Shown: positions 24,189 to 33,632, numbered from the stretch's first letter. The stretch is 64,000 nucleotides of DNA from Actinomycetes bacterium (GCA_023460935.1 JAEWOI010000014.1:4717-68716); one strand, 5' to 3'. Notes: a model not told the origin generated them from the sequence alone. Numbers and translations: made by a program.

Positions 24189-24944
24189 ATGTCGATCGAG
24201 CGCGGGTCGCGCGAGTCCTTGATCCTTTCCCGCCTGGCGCGGGAAGGCTCGCTCTCGGTGGCGACGCTCGCCCGCGAACTGAAGGTGTCAGAGGTGACGG
24301 TCCGCACGGACCTGCGCACGCTGGAGGAGCGTGGTCTGCTCGTCCGCACGCACGGGGGCGCGGAGGCCACCGGCTACCGCAATGTGCTCGAGCGGCAGCT
24401 GCAGCGCCCCGCGGAGAAGGACCGGATCGCCGCAGCCGCGGCCGAGCTGGTGCGCGACCACGACCTGATCATGATCGAGGCAGGCACCACCTGCGCCCGG
24501 ATCGTCGCCCACCTCGGGGCCCGGCGCGGGGTGCAGATCCTCACCAACTCCACCCTGGTCTTCGCCCAGGCACGGCTGCACCCCGGGCTGAACGTGATCC
24601 TCACCGGGGGCGGCTTCCACCGCACGAGCGAGTCGCTGGTCGGGCCGGTGGCGCTGCGCACGATCGAGGACTTCAACGTGCGGCTGGCATTCTTCGGCAC
24701 CGACGGCTTCGGGGCCGAGCACGGCCTGACCACCGGCTTCTCCGAGGGTGCGGAGGTGATCCGCGCCATGCGCTCCAGGGCGGCGGAGGCGTGGCTGGTC
24801 GCCGACTCCGACAAGTACGGCAAGGCCGGCTTCGTCAGCGTGATGCCGCTGGCGGCTCTCACCGGCGTGATCACAGACGACGGGCTCCCCGCCGGGGCCC
24901 GCGCAGAACTCACCAACAGCGGCCTCGCGGCGCGCTACGTCTAG
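24189..24944 (+). CDS. DeoR-family transcriptional regulator
   Basis: A 251-residue repressor with the N-terminal DeoR helix-turn-helix (LARELKVSEVTVRTDLRTL) and the sugar-phosphate-sensing DeoRC domain with IEAGTTCARIVAHL, ILTNSTLVF, LTGGGF and VADSDKYGK. ATG 24189 lies 8 bases after AAAGGA. It heads the E2-E3-E1 operon, 17 bases before E2, so a phosphorylated sugar intermediate may control entry of the 2-oxoacid into central metabolism. Confidence 0.92.
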   Translation: MSIERGSRESLILSRLAREGSLSVATLARELKVSEVTVRTDLRTLEERGLLVRTHGGAEATGYRNVLERQLQRPAEKDRIAAAAAELVRDHDLIMIEAGTTCARIVAHLGARRGVQILTNSTLVFAQARLHPGLNVILTGGGFHRTSESLVGPVALRTIEDFNVRLAFFGTDGFGAEHGLTTGFSEGAEVIRAMRSRAAEAWLVADSDKYGKAGFVSVMPLAALTGVITDDGLPAGARAELTNSGLAARYV

Positions 24945-24961
24945 AACCCGAGGAGAAACCG

Positions 24962-26500
24962 ATGGCCCAGGTAGTGGTGATGCCACAGCTCGGCAACACC
25001 GTGGAGTCGTGCCTGATCACCACCTGGCTGGTGCAGGTCGGCGACGTGGTCGACCCCTCCACCCTGCTGTGCGAGATCGAGACCGACAAGTCCTCGATGG
25101 AAGTGCCGGCCGGGGTGGCCGGGACGGTGCTCGCCCTGCTGGCCGAGGAGGGCGACGACGTGCCCGTCAAGCAGCCGATCGTCGTGGTCGGTCAGGCCGG
25201 GGAGAACGTCGAGGAGTTCCTCGCCGGCTCCGGCCTGCCGCCGCAGACCACCGGCGAGGCCGGTGAGGTAGACGAGGGTTCATCGGGCGCGTCAGCGGCC
25301 GGCGAACCCGTGGTCTCGACGAGGGGCGCGTCAGCGGCCCGAGGAACAGACGAGAGCGCCGCGGACGAGCAGGTCCCGGCGCCGTCCGTGGCTTCCGTGG
25401 AGGCCCCCGCGGCGCCTTCCGCCGGCACGGACCATGCGGCGGACGGCACGTCCCCGGTCTCGCCGCGGGCCCGTGGGCTGGCGGCCGGCAAGGGCATCGC
25501 AGCAGAGCTGCTCGCCGGCACCGGGCCCCACGGCCGGGTGATCGAGCGGGACGTGCAGTCCGCGATCGCAGCGGGCCCGGGCCTCACACCCGGTGCCCGG
25601 AGGCAGGCGGAAGGCTTCCTGCCCGGTGCAGCGGGCACCGGTATCGGCGGCCGGGTCAGTCGTGAGGACCTCGCGTCCGGTTCGGTGGCCGAGCCCGGTT
25701 CCACTGAGGCCACTCGAAGTGTCGAGACGTCGCAGGTGGTCTCGACCAGCTCGACCAGCGGTGTCACGGGTGCGTTCCCCGGCGAGTACACCGACACCCC
25801 GCTGAAGGGCATTCGCAAGGTGATCGCCGAGCGGATGATGAACAGCCTCGCCACCTCGGCCCAGCTCACCTACACCGCCACCGCTCCCGCCGCCGGCCTG
25901 CTGGCGCTGCGCAAGCGGCTGAAGGGGGCTGCCGATCCGGACCTGGCGGCGGTCACCATCGGCGACCTGGTCGGCTACGCCACCGTGAAGACCCTGGCGC
26001 GGCACGAAGTGGTCAACGCCCACCTGACCGGCCCTTCAACAGGCTCAGGGCAGGCTCCCGTGCTGCGCAAGTTCGCCAACGTGCACCTTGGCATGGCGGT
26101 GGACACCCCGCGCGGCCTGCTCGTGCCGACGCTGCGGTTCGCCGACACCCTCACGCTGCGCGACTTCTCCAGGCTGTCCAAGCAACTGGCCAACGAAGCC
26201 ATCGCCGGCTCGATCAACCCGGACCTGCTCGGCGGGGCCACGTTCACCGTCAGCAACCTGGGGGCCTTCGGCATCGAGTCGTTCACCCCGCTGCTGAACG
26301 TGCCACAGGTGGCGATCCTCGGCGTGGACGCGATCTTCCCCCGGGCCGTGGTCAACTCCGACGGCAGCGTCGGTGCCGAGCAGCGGATCGGCTTCTCGCT
26401 CACCGCGGACCACCAGGTCATCGACGGCGCGGACGCGGCCCGCTACCTGAAGGACCTGTGCGCGGCCGTGGCCGACATCGACCTGACCGTGCTGGGCTGA
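24962..26500 (+). CDS. 2-oxoacid dehydrogenase E2 (dihydrolipoamide acyltransferase)
   Basis: Core acyltransferase of a pyruvate- or acetoin-type dehydrogenase complex. The 512-residue chain has a lipoyl domain (Lys43 in ETDKSSMEV), a long Ala/Ser/Gly/Thr linker, a peripheral-subunit-binding domain near 165-200 (SPRARGLAAGKGI), a second PSBD-like stretch (TPGARRQAEG), and the catalytic domain with His484 and Asp488 in DHQVIDGADAA. The linker contains peptides that are translations of dispersed DNA repeats (VVSTRGAS, SVETSQVVSTSSTSG), and GPSTGSGQ within the catalytic domain is the same kind of insertion at 26032-26050. Start ATG 24962 follows AGGAGAAACC. Substrate cannot be fixed from sequence. 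Confidence 0.88.
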   Translation: MAQVVVMPQLGNTVESCLITTWLVQVGDVVDPSTLLCEIETDKSSMEVPAGVAGTVLALLAEEGDDVPVKQPIVVVGQAGENVEEFLAGSGLPPQTTGEAGEVDEGSSGASAAGEPVVSTRGASAARGTDESAADEQVPAPSVASVEAPAAPSAGTDHAADGTSPVSPRARGLAAGKGIAAELLAGTGPHGRVIERDVQSAIAAGPGLTPGARRQAEGFLPGAAGTGIGGRVSREDLASGSVAEPGSTEATRSVETSQVVSTSSTSGVTGAFPGEYTDTPLKGIRKVIAERMMNSLATSAQLTYTATAPAAGLLALRKRLKGAADPDLAAVTIGDLVGYATVKTLARHEVVNAHLTGPSTGSGQAPVLRKFANVHLGMAVDTPRGLLVPTLRFADTLTLRDFSRLSKQLANEAIAGSINPDLLGGATFTVSNLGAFGIESFTPLLNVPQVAILGVDAIFPRAVVNSDGSVGAEQRIGFSLTADHQVIDGADAARYLKDLCAAVADIDLTVLG

Positions 26501-26511
26501 GGGGGACCGAC

Positions 26512-27882
26512 ATGGCTGACTTCGACGTGATCGTCCTCGGTGGCGGTCCGGGTGGCTACATCGCCGCCGAGCGGTTGGGGCAGGCCGGCAAGAAGGTGTT
26601 GCTGGTCGAGAAGGAATCCCTTGGCGGGACCTGCCTGAACGTCGGCTGCATCCCGACCAAGAGCCTGCTCAACTCGGCCAAGCTGTACGACCACGCCCGG
26701 CACTCGGAGCAGTTCGGCGTGACCGCGGAGAACGTCACGTTCGACTGGGCGAAGGTGCAGGCCTGGAAGGCGGACGTGGTGGGCAAGCTGGTCGCCGGCG
26801 TCGGTGCCGCGGAGAAGCGCGCCGGGGTGGAGGTCGTCAACGCCTCCGGGACGCTGGTCGCGCCGGGAGTGGTCGAGGTCGAAGGCGTCCGGAGGACGGC
26901 GGACCACGTCATCGTCGCCACCGGCTCGGTGCCGGTGCTGCCGCCCATTCCGGGGGCGAAGGACAACCCCCTCGTCGTAGACTCCACCGGCCTGCTCGCC
27001 GTCGAGGAGGTGCCCGAGCGGCTGGTGGTGATCGGCGGCGGGGTGATCGGCGTCGAGTTCGCCTCGCTGTTCGTGGCGTTCGGGTCGCACGTCGAGGTGA
27101 TCGAGATGCTGCCGGAGATCGTGCCGTTCATGGACGACGACCTGGCCGGCCGGCTCCGCAAGGCGCTCAAGGGGGTCAGCTTCCACCTGGGCTGCAAGGT
27201 GACCGCCATCGAGGGCGGCACCGTGGTCTACACCGACGCTGCCGGCGCCGAGCAGCGCGCCGAGGCCGACCTGGTGCTGATGGCGGTCGGACGGCGTCCG
27301 CTCGTCGACGGCTGGGGCGCGGCCGAGGCCGGCCTCGAGGTAGGGCCGCGTGGCGTCGTGGTGGACGACACCATGCGCACCAACCTGCCAGGAGTCTGGG
27401 CGGTGGGCGACGTCACCGGCCGCAGCCTGCTCGCCCACGCTGCCTACCGGATGGGTGAGATCGCGGCAGCGCACATCCTCGACCCCGCGGCGGCAGCCCG
27501 CAGCGGCCAGCGGCTGCGCACCGACACCATCCCGTGGGCGGTGTACTCCATGCCGGAGGCAGCCGGTGTGGGCCTGACCGAGGCCCAGGCCACCGGGCGC
27601 GGCCACCAGGTCGTCACCGCAACCGTGCCGCTGGCGGTCTCGGGTCGCTTCGTCGCAGAGAACGGCGTCCGCGGCGCCGGGGCGGTCAAGCTGATCGCAG
27701 ATGCAGCCACCCGCCAGGTGCTCGGCGTGCACATGCTCGGCAGCTATGCGCCCGAGACCATCTGGGGAGCCGCGGCGGTGCTGGAGACCGAACTCGACGT
27801 CGACGACCTGCGCCAGGTCGTGTTCCCCCATCCGACCGTCAGCGAAGGCATCCGCGAAGCCGCATGGGCCATCAAGGACTGA
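26512..27882 (+). CDS. lpdA: Dihydrolipoamide dehydrogenase (E3)
   Basis: Reoxidises the lipoyl groups of E2 with NAD. The 456-residue flavoprotein has the FAD loop VLGGGPGGYIAAE, the redox disulfide in GGTCLNVGCIPTKS, the NAD loop VIGGGVIGVEFAS, the second FAD motif VWAVGDVTG and the C-terminal interface HPTVSE with the active-site His-Glu. ATG 26512 lies 11 bases after the E2 stop, after GGGGGACC. Confidence 0.95.
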   Translation: MADFDVIVLGGGPGGYIAAERLGQAGKKVLLVEKESLGGTCLNVGCIPTKSLLNSAKLYDHARHSEQFGVTAENVTFDWAKVQAWKADVVGKLVAGVGAAEKRAGVEVVNASGTLVAPGVVEVEGVRRTADHVIVATGSVPVLPPIPGAKDNPLVVDSTGLLAVEEVPERLVVIGGGVIGVEFASLFVAFGSHVEVIEMLPEIVPFMDDDLAGRLRKALKGVSFHLGCKVTAIEGGTVVYTDAAGAEQRAEADLVLMAVGRRPLVDGWGAAEAGLEVGPRGVVVDDTMRTNLPGVWAVGDVTGRSLLAHAAYRMGEIAAAHILDPAAAARSGQRLRTDTIPWAVYSMPEAAGVGLTEAQATGRGHQVVTATVPLAVSGRFVAENGVRGAGAVKLIADAATRQVLGVHMLGSYAPETIWGAAAVLETELDVDDLRQVVFPHPTVSEGIREAAWAIKD

Positions 27883-27900
27883 CCGCAGGTACCCACGAAC

Positions 27901-27950
27901 ACCGCTGGTTGAGCTTGTCGAAACCCGGCCAGTGGCTCCCGACAAGCTCG
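27901..27950. repeat. Dispersed palindromic repeat (REP-like) between E3 and E1 genes
   Basis: GAGCTTGTCG at 27911-27920 pairs exactly with CGACAAGCTC at 27940-27949, leaving a 19-base loop. It is a member of the TCGACAAGCTCGACC repeat family that also occurs at 61485-61500 and 63895-63970. Confidence 0.7.
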
Positions 27951-27975
27951 ATCACCGATTACTGAGAAGGAAGAC

Positions 27976-30432
27976 ATGCCCAAGTCACTGAATGTGGATC
28001 CGGCGAAGGTCCGGGCCGCCTCGACCATCACCGTGCCGCCCATCCCGGTGAACGCCTACAGCCGTGACTTCGCCGCGGAACTGGAGCGCTTCGGCGCGGC
28101 CGGACTCGTCGCGATGCTGCACGACATGCTGGCGATCCGGGAGTTCGAGTCGATGCTGAACTCGATCAAGACCACCGGCGGGTGGCAGGGCATCGAGTAC
28201 AACCACAAGGGTCCGGCCCACCTGTCGATGGGCCAGGAGGCGTCCGCGGTCGGCCAGGCCGCCGAACTGGACGCAGACGACTACATCTTCGGCAGCCACC
28301 GCAGCCACGGCGAGATCCTGGCCAAGAGCTTCTCCGCTGCCCGCAAGCTGGACCCGGCGAAGCTGACCGGGATCATGACCGACTTCCTCGGCGGCGACAC
28401 CCTGCGCTACGCGGAGAGGATCGGCTACGACACCGCGGAGGAGCTGACCGAGAACTTCATCCTGTTCGGCACCCTCGCGGAGATCTTCGCCCGCAAGGCC
28501 GGCTTCAACCGGGGCATGGGCGGCTCGATGCATGCGTTCTTCACCCCGTTCGGCTCGATGCCCAACAACGCGATAGTTGGTGGCTCGGCGCCGATCGCGA
28601 ACGGCTCGGCGCTGTTCAAGCGGGTGAACCGCCGGCCCGGCATCGTGATCGCCAACATCGGCGACGCGTCCATGGGCTGCGGGCCGGTGTGGGAGGCCAT
28701 GATGTTCTCCGCCATGGACCAGTTCCGCGAGCTGTGGCGCACCGAGGACGGCGGCAACCCCCCGATCCTGTTCAACTTCTTCAACAACTTCTACGGCATG
28801 GGCGGCCAGACCGACGGCGAGACCATGGGCTACGACATCCTGGCCAGGGTGGGCGCAGGCGTGAACCCGGAGGCCATGCACGCCGAACGGGTGGACGGCT
28901 ACGACCCGCTGGCCGTCGCCGACGCGATCCGGCGCAAGAAGGAACTGCTGCTCGCCGGCCGTGGCCCCGTCCTGCTGGACACGATCACCTACCGGATCTC
29001 GGGCCACAGCCCGTCCGACGCTTCCAGCTACCGCACCCGGGAGGAGATCGAGGCCTGGGAGGCGGCCGACTCGATCACCAGCTTCCGTGACCTGCTGGTG
29101 GGAGAGGGCGTGATCGCGCGCACCGAGGTGGACGACCTGCACGCCCGCATCGTCGAGCGGCTCACCCGGGTGCTCGCGCTGGCCTCCAGCGACGAGCTCG
29201 AGCGGGTGGACGCCACCTACATCGAGGGCGCGATGCTCTCCAACGGCCACGTCGAGGCATTCGGCGACGGGGAGGAGCCGGAGCTGCTCGAGCCGCTGGC
29301 CGAGAACGCCCGGGTGAAGGCGATCGCGAAGAAGGTCCGCACCGCAAGGGACGCGGACGGCAAGCCGGTCTCCAAGGTCAGGATGTACCAGTTCCGCGAC
29401 GGGCTGTTCGAGGCCATGGCGCACCGCTACGCGATCGATCCCACCATGTGCGCCTGGGGCGAGGAGAACCGTGACTGGGGCGGCGCCTTCGCCGTCTACC
29501 GCGGCCTCACCGAGCTGCTGCCCTACCGGCGGCTGTTCAACTCCCCGATCTCGGAGGCGGCCATCGTCGGTGCCGGCGTCGGCTACGCGCTTTCCGGCGG
29601 CCGCGCTGTCGTCGAGCTGATGTACTGCGACTTCCTCGGCCGGGCCGGTGACGAGGTGTTCAACCAGATGGCCAAGTGGCAGTCGATGTCGGCCGGCCTG
29701 CTGAAGATGCCGCTGGTGCTGCGGGTGAGCGTCGGCAACAAGTACGGCGCCCAGCACTCCCAGGACTGGGCAGCGCTGGTTGCGCACATCCCCGGGCTGA
29801 AGGTGTACTTCCCGGCCACGCCGACCGACGCCAAGGGCATGCTGAACCTCGCCCTTGCCGGCACCGACCCGGTGGTGTTCCTGGAATCGCAGCTGCTCTA
29901 CGACATCGGCGAGCAGTTCGAGGCCGACGGTGTGCCGGAGGGCTACTACGAGACGCCGGAGGGCCAGCCCGTCGTCCGCCGCGAGGGCACCGACGTGACC
30001 ATCGCCACCCTGGGCGCGACGCTCTACCGGGCGCTGGAGGCGGCTGACCAGCTGCAGGAGAAGTACGGGATCTCGGCCGAGGTGATCGACCTGCGGTTCG
30101 TGGCTCCGCTGGACTACACCACCGTGGTGGAGTCGGTGCGGAAGACGGGGCGGCTCGTGCTCGCCTCCGACGCGGTGGCCCGGGGCTCGTTCCTGCAGAC
30201 CGTGGCCAACGACGTCCAGAACCTCGCCTTCGACGCCCTCGACGCGCCGGTGGTCGTGGTCGGTGCCCGCAACCACATCACGCCCGCGCCGGAGCTGGAA
30301 GACCTGTTCTTCCCGCAGCCGGAGTGGATCGTCGACGCGATCCACGAGCGGATCCTGCCGCTGGACGGGCACGTGCCGGGCGCGAACTACACCGACGGCG
30401 AGCTGCTCCGCCGCACCCGCCTCGGCGTCTGA
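27976..30432 (+). CDS. Fused 2-oxoacid dehydrogenase E1 (alpha and beta in one chain)
   Basis: Thiamine-diphosphate decarboxylase of the complex. In 818 residues, about 50-400 match E1 alpha, with the TPP-binding GDASMGCG followed some 30 residues later by NNFYGMGGQ, and about 465-800 match E1 beta, with NSPISEAAIVGAGVGYAL, YCDFLGRAGDE and the C-terminal transketolase domain (EVIDLRFVAPLDY). In most bacteria these are two genes; fused forms exist in several phyla. It is the last gene of the DeoR-E2-E3-E1 operon. Pyruvate, acetoin or a branched substrate are all possible; association with sugar catabolism favours pyruvate or a related product. Confidence 0.9.
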   Translation: MPKSLNVDPAKVRAASTITVPPIPVNAYSRDFAAELERFGAAGLVAMLHDMLAIREFESMLNSIKTTGGWQGIEYNHKGPAHLSMGQEASAVGQAAELDADDYIFGSHRSHGEILAKSFSAARKLDPAKLTGIMTDFLGGDTLRYAERIGYDTAEELTENFILFGTLAEIFARKAGFNRGMGGSMHAFFTPFGSMPNNAIVGGSAPIANGSALFKRVNRRPGIVIANIGDASMGCGPVWEAMMFSAMDQFRELWRTEDGGNPPILFNFFNNFYGMGGQTDGETMGYDILARVGAGVNPEAMHAERVDGYDPLAVADAIRRKKELLLAGRGPVLLDTITYRISGHSPSDASSYRTREEIEAWEAADSITSFRDLLVGEGVIARTEVDDLHARIVERLTRVLALASSDELERVDATYIEGAMLSNGHVEAFGDGEEPELLEPLAENARVKAIAKKVRTARDADGKPVSKVRMYQFRDGLFEAMAHRYAIDPTMCAWGEENRDWGGAFAVYRGLTELLPYRRLFNSPISEAAIVGAGVGYALSGGRAVVELMYCDFLGRAGDEVFNQMAKWQSMSAGLLKMPLVLRVSVGNKYGAQHSQDWAALVAHIPGLKVYFPATPTDAKGMLNLALAGTDPVVFLESQLLYDIGEQFEADGVPEGYYETPEGQPVVRREGTDVTIATLGATLYRALEAADQLQEKYGISAEVIDLRFVAPLDYTTVVESVRKTGRLVLASDAVARGSFLQTVANDVQNLAFDALDAPVVVVGARNHITPAPELEDLFFPQPEWIVDAIHERILPLDGHVPGANYTDGELLRRTRLGV

Positions 30433-30554
30433 GTTTCGGGGGCGCGAAGCGCAGCGTCGCCGGCCCTCCGCGGCGGACGAGGACGACGGTGCCGCGGGGA
30501 GGGCTGCGTCCGAGCGACTGTGGGTAGGGTCGGAAGTGACAACGAGGAGGACTG

Positions 30555-31097
30555 ATGACTGACCTGAGCGGCAAGAAGGTGGCGTTCGTGCTCAAGCGCG
30601 GCGTCGAGCAGCCGGAACTGACCGATCCCTGGCAGGTGCTGGCCGACGCCGGTGCCGAGCCGGTGCTGATCTCGGAGGAGCCGGGCACCATCACCGCCCT
30701 GATCGGCGACTGGGACCGCGGTGACGACTTCGACGTCGACCTGACCCTCGACGAGGCCGATCCCGGGGACTACGACGCGCTCGTGCTGCCCGGGGGCACC
30801 CTCAACTCGGACAAGATCCGCACCAACCCGAAGGCGATCGCCTTCGTCAAGGCGTTCTTCGACGCCGGCAAGCCGGTGGCCTCGATCTGCCACGGCCCCT
30901 GGATCCTGATCGAGGCGGGCGCCGTCGAGGGGCGCACGCTCACCTCGACCACCCGGATCGCGACCGACCTGAAGAACGCCGGCGCCAACTGGGTGGACTC
31001 CGAGGTGGTCGTTGACGGCAACCTGGTCACCAGCCGGAGCCCGCGGGACCTGCCGGCCTTCAACGCAGCCCTGGTCAACGCTGTCGCCAACTCCTGA
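30555..31097 (+). CDS. DJ-1/PfpI-family protein
   Basis: A 180-residue member of the class I glutamine-amidotransferase-like superfamily, close to YhbO/PfpI general-stress proteins described as proteases or glyoxalase/deglycase-type enzymes. Glu18 in GVEQPEL and the nucleophile Cys112-His113 in SICHGPW are present. A -10-like TAGGGT at about 30527 and the ribosome-binding site GAGGAGGA precede ATG 30555. It stands alone between the E1 gene and convergent rlmB. Repair of sugar-derived glycation would fit the sugar island, but this is inference. Confidence 0.88.
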   Translation: MTDLSGKKVAFVLKRGVEQPELTDPWQVLADAGAEPVLISEEPGTITALIGDWDRGDDFDVDLTLDEADPGDYDALVLPGGTLNSDKIRTNPKAIAFVKAFFDAGKPVASICHGPWILIEAGAVEGRTLTSTTRIATDLKNAGANWVDSEVVVDGNLVTSRSPRDLPAFNAALVNAVANS

Positions 31098-31173
31098 CGC
31101 ATTCGGTCGGGCTGCTGGAGGGACGTCGACTCCCGGCTGGCGTGTGCCGCCCCTTCGCAGGCTCGAGAAGAAG

Positions 31174-32148
31174 TCAGGCGCGGGAGCGGCTGATTTCGTA
31201 GAGCGCGATCGATGCGGCCACCGAGGCGTTCAGCGACTCGACCGCAGAGCCGATCGGGATCCGGGCCAGTACGTCACAGTTGTCGCGCACGAGCCGGGCG
31301 AGGCCCTCGCCCTCGGAGCCGACCACCAGCAGCACGGGGCCGTCGATCCCGGGGAAGCCGGAGATGTCGGTCTCGGCCTCGCCGGCCAGACCCACGACGG
31401 TGAAGCCCGCGTCGGCGTAGGTCTTCAGCGTGCGGTTCAGGTTCGTCACCCGGGCCACGGGGATGCGTGCTGCGGCCCCGGCGGAGGTCTTCCAGGCCGC
31501 TGCGGTGAGCTGGGCCGAGCGCCGTTCGGGGATGATCACTCCCTGGGCACCGAAGGCCGCGGCACTGCGCACGATCGCGCCGAGGTTGCGCGGGTCGGTG
31601 ATCGAGTCGCACGCCACCACCAGCGACGCGGTGGGGGAGTCGAAGGCTTCGGCCAGCACGTCCTCTGCGTCGGCGTACTCGTAGGGCGGCAGTTGCAGCG
31701 CCACCCCCTGGTGCACCCCGCCGCCGGTCAGGCGGTCGAGCTCCGGACGGGTGGCCTGGAGCAGCGGGATGCCGTGCTCGGCCGCGAACTTCAGGATGTC
31801 GCGCAGCCGGTCGTCCCGTTCGACCCCGTCGGCGACGTATGCGCGGCGCACCGGGAGCCCGGCCTGCAGCGCCTCCAGCACCGGGTTGCGGCCGATCACC
31901 CAGTCGGAGCCGGCAGTGGCGGTGTTGGCCGACCGGGTTCCGGCACGCTGGCGGGTGGCCGGCTTCCCCGTGGTCCGGCCGGGCTCGTCCGGCCCCCGCC
32001 GACGGTAGGCCTTGTGGTAGGGCCGGTCCTCGGCCTTGGGCGTGGGACCCTTCCCCTCCAGGCCGCGCCGCACCCTGCCGCCGGACCCGGCGGGGGTGGT
32101 CTTGCCCTTCTTGCGGACCGCGCCCTTGCGCTGGCTGTTTCCCGGCAT
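31174..32148 (-). CDS. rlmB: 23S rRNA (guanosine-2'-O-)-methyltransferase RlmB
   Basis: TrmH/SpoU-family enzyme that 2'-O-methylates G2251 of 23S rRNA. The 324 residues comprise a basic, disordered N-terminus of about 80 residues (Lys/Arg/Gly rich, as in many actinobacterial RlmB), a substrate-binding domain with IGRNPVLEAL, and the knotted methyltransferase domain with DSITDPRNLGAIVRSAAAFG, VGSEGEGL and IPIGSAVESLNASVA. It lies 7 bases after cysS, the usual actinobacterial pairing, and is probably co-transcribed with it. Confidence 0.93.
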   Translation of the reverse strand: MPGNSQRKGAVRKKGKTTPAGSGGRVRRGLEGKGPTPKAEDRPYHKAYRRRGPDEPGRTTGKPATRQRAGTRSANTATAGSDWVIGRNPVLEALQAGLPVRRAYVADGVERDDRLRDILKFAAEHGIPLLQATRPELDRLTGGGVHQGVALQLPPYEYADAEDVLAEAFDSPTASLVVACDSITDPRNLGAIVRSAAAFGAQGVIIPERRSAQLTAAAWKTSAGAAARIPVARVTNLNRTLKTYADAGFTVVGLAGEAETDISGFPGIDGPVLLVVGSEGEGLARLVRDNCDVLARIPIGSAVESLNASVAASIALYEISRSRA

Positions 32149-32155
32149 GACGCTC

Positions 32156-33574
32156 CTACTTCTCCAGTGACCAGCGAGGGCCGTTGGCGGTGTCCTCGAT
32201 CTTCAGCCCGAGCTCGGCCAGCCGGTCGCGGATGGCGTCCGCAGCCGACCAGTCCTTGCGCACCCTGGCCTGCTGGCGCTGCTCGAGCAGCGCGGCGACG
32301 AGACCGTCGACGACCGGACGCAGGTCGCCACCCGCCCGTTGGTCGCCCCATTCGGGATCGCCCGGATCGAGACCGAACACCTTGAGCATCAGGTGCACCG
32401 CGAGCAGGTGCCGCTGGACGGCCTCGACGTCGCCGGCGTCCAGGGCGATGTTGCCGTCGCGGATCGTGCCGAACAGGACCGCCAGGGCGGCCGGGGTGGA
32501 CAGGTCGTCGTCCATCGCTTGGGCGAACGCCTCCGGGATGGCCTCCTCCGGCACGTAGGCGACCCATCCGGGGCCCACGGTGCCCGCGCGTTCCAGGAAG
32601 GAGTCGATGCGGGCCAGCTGGGCCGCCGCCTCGGCCAGGGAGGCGTCCGACAACTCGATCGCCGAGCGGTAGTGGGGTCCGGCGAGGTAGAGCCGGACGG
32701 CCCGCCCGCCGTAGGTCTCCACGGCGGTGAGCACGTCGGCGGTGTTGCCGAGCGACTTGCTCATCTTCTCCCCGGCCAGCGTGACCCAGGCGTTGTGCAT
32801 CCAGTACCGCGCGAACGGGCGGCCGGCAGCCCGGGACTGGGCGAGTTCGTTCTCGTGGTGCGGGAAGCGCAGGTCGAGCCCGCCGCCGTGGATGTCGAAC
32901 TCCTCGCCGAGGTACTTGCCGGCCATGGCTGAGCACTCCAGGTGCCAGCCGGGTCGACCGCGCCCCCAGGGAGTGTCCCAGGCTGCGGTCTCCGGCTCGC
33001 CGGGCTTGTGTCCCTTCCACAGCGCGAAGTCACGGGGGTCCCGCTTGCCGCGGGGGTCCGCGTCCTCCGCCGGCGCCATCTCGTCGGGCCGCATGCCGGA
33101 CAGCTGGCCGTACTCCGGCCAGGACCGGACGTCGAAGTAGACGTCGCCCGAGCCGTCACCGGCGGCGTAGGCGTGGCCGCGCGCGATGAGCGTGGCGATC
33201 AGCTCCAACATCTCCGGGATGTGGCCGGTAGCCCGCGGCTCGTAGGTGGGCCGGCGCACCCCGAGCGCGCGGAAGGCGGAGTGGAAGACACCTTCGAAGA
33301 GGTAGGCGTGCGCCCACCACTCCCGGCCCTCCTCCGCCGACTTGATCAGGATCTTGTCGTCGATGTCGGTGACGTTGGTGACCATGGTCACCTCGTGGCC
33401 GGAGAACTCCAGCCAGCGCCGCAGGACGTCGAAGTTGACCTCCTTGCGGATGTGCCCCAGGTGCGGGCTCGACTGCACGGTGGGCCCGCAGCAGTAGATC
33501 GACACCTTGCCGGGTACCAACGGCTGGAAGTCGACCACTGCGCGCCGGGCGCTGTCGTACAGGCGGAAACTCAC
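32156..33574 (-). CDS. cysS: Cysteinyl-tRNA synthetase
   Basis: Charges tRNA-Cys. The 472-residue class I synthetase has the zinc cysteine in YCCGPTV, the HIGH-type motif HLGH (38-41), WHLECSAM, GGGLDLRFPHHENE and KMSKS in the order expected. GTG 33574 is 6 bases after TAGACT (plus 33581-33586), so the message is probably leaderless. A terminator hairpin of the gene upstream lies at 33596-33629. Confidence 0.96.
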   Translation of the reverse strand: MSFRLYDSARRAVVDFQPLVPGKVSIYCCGPTVQSSPHLGHIRKEVNFDVLRRWLEFSGHEVTMVTNVTDIDDKILIKSAEEGREWWAHAYLFEGVFHSAFRALGVRRPTYEPRATGHIPEMLELIATLIARGHAYAAGDGSGDVYFDVRSWPEYGQLSGMRPDEMAPAEDADPRGKRDPRDFALWKGHKPGEPETAAWDTPWGRGRPGWHLECSAMAGKYLGEEFDIHGGGLDLRFPHHENELAQSRAAGRPFARYWMHNAWVTLAGEKMSKSLGNTADVLTAVETYGGRAVRLYLAGPHYRSAIELSDASLAEAAAQLARIDSFLERAGTVGPGWVAYVPEEAIPEAFAQAMDDDLSTPAALAVLFGTIRDGNIALDAGDVEAVQRHLLAVHLMLKVFGLDPGDPEWGDQRAGGDLRPVVDGLVAALLEQRQQARVRKDWSAADAIRDRLAELGLKIEDTANGPRWSLEK

Positions 33575-33595
33575 CGCCGCAGTCTATTAGGTGCG

Positions 33596-33629
33596 GGCCC
33601 CCGGCCCCGCCCTCCGTAGCCCGGGGGCC
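33596..33629 (-). terminator. Hairpin after the DUF4032 gene
   Basis: GGCCCCCGG at 33596-33604 pairs with CCGGGGGCC at 33621-33629 across a 16-base loop, just past the DUF4032 stop on the minus strand and before the cysS promoter. Confidence 0.55.
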
Positions 33630-33632
33630 GGG

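Noticed and set aside
30433..30554. Inverted repeat GCCCTCCGCGG / CCGCGGGGAGGGC after the E1 gene
   Set aside because: Pairing needs a mismatch and a long loop, and it precedes a gene on the same strand; it may be a weak terminator, but support is too thin to list.
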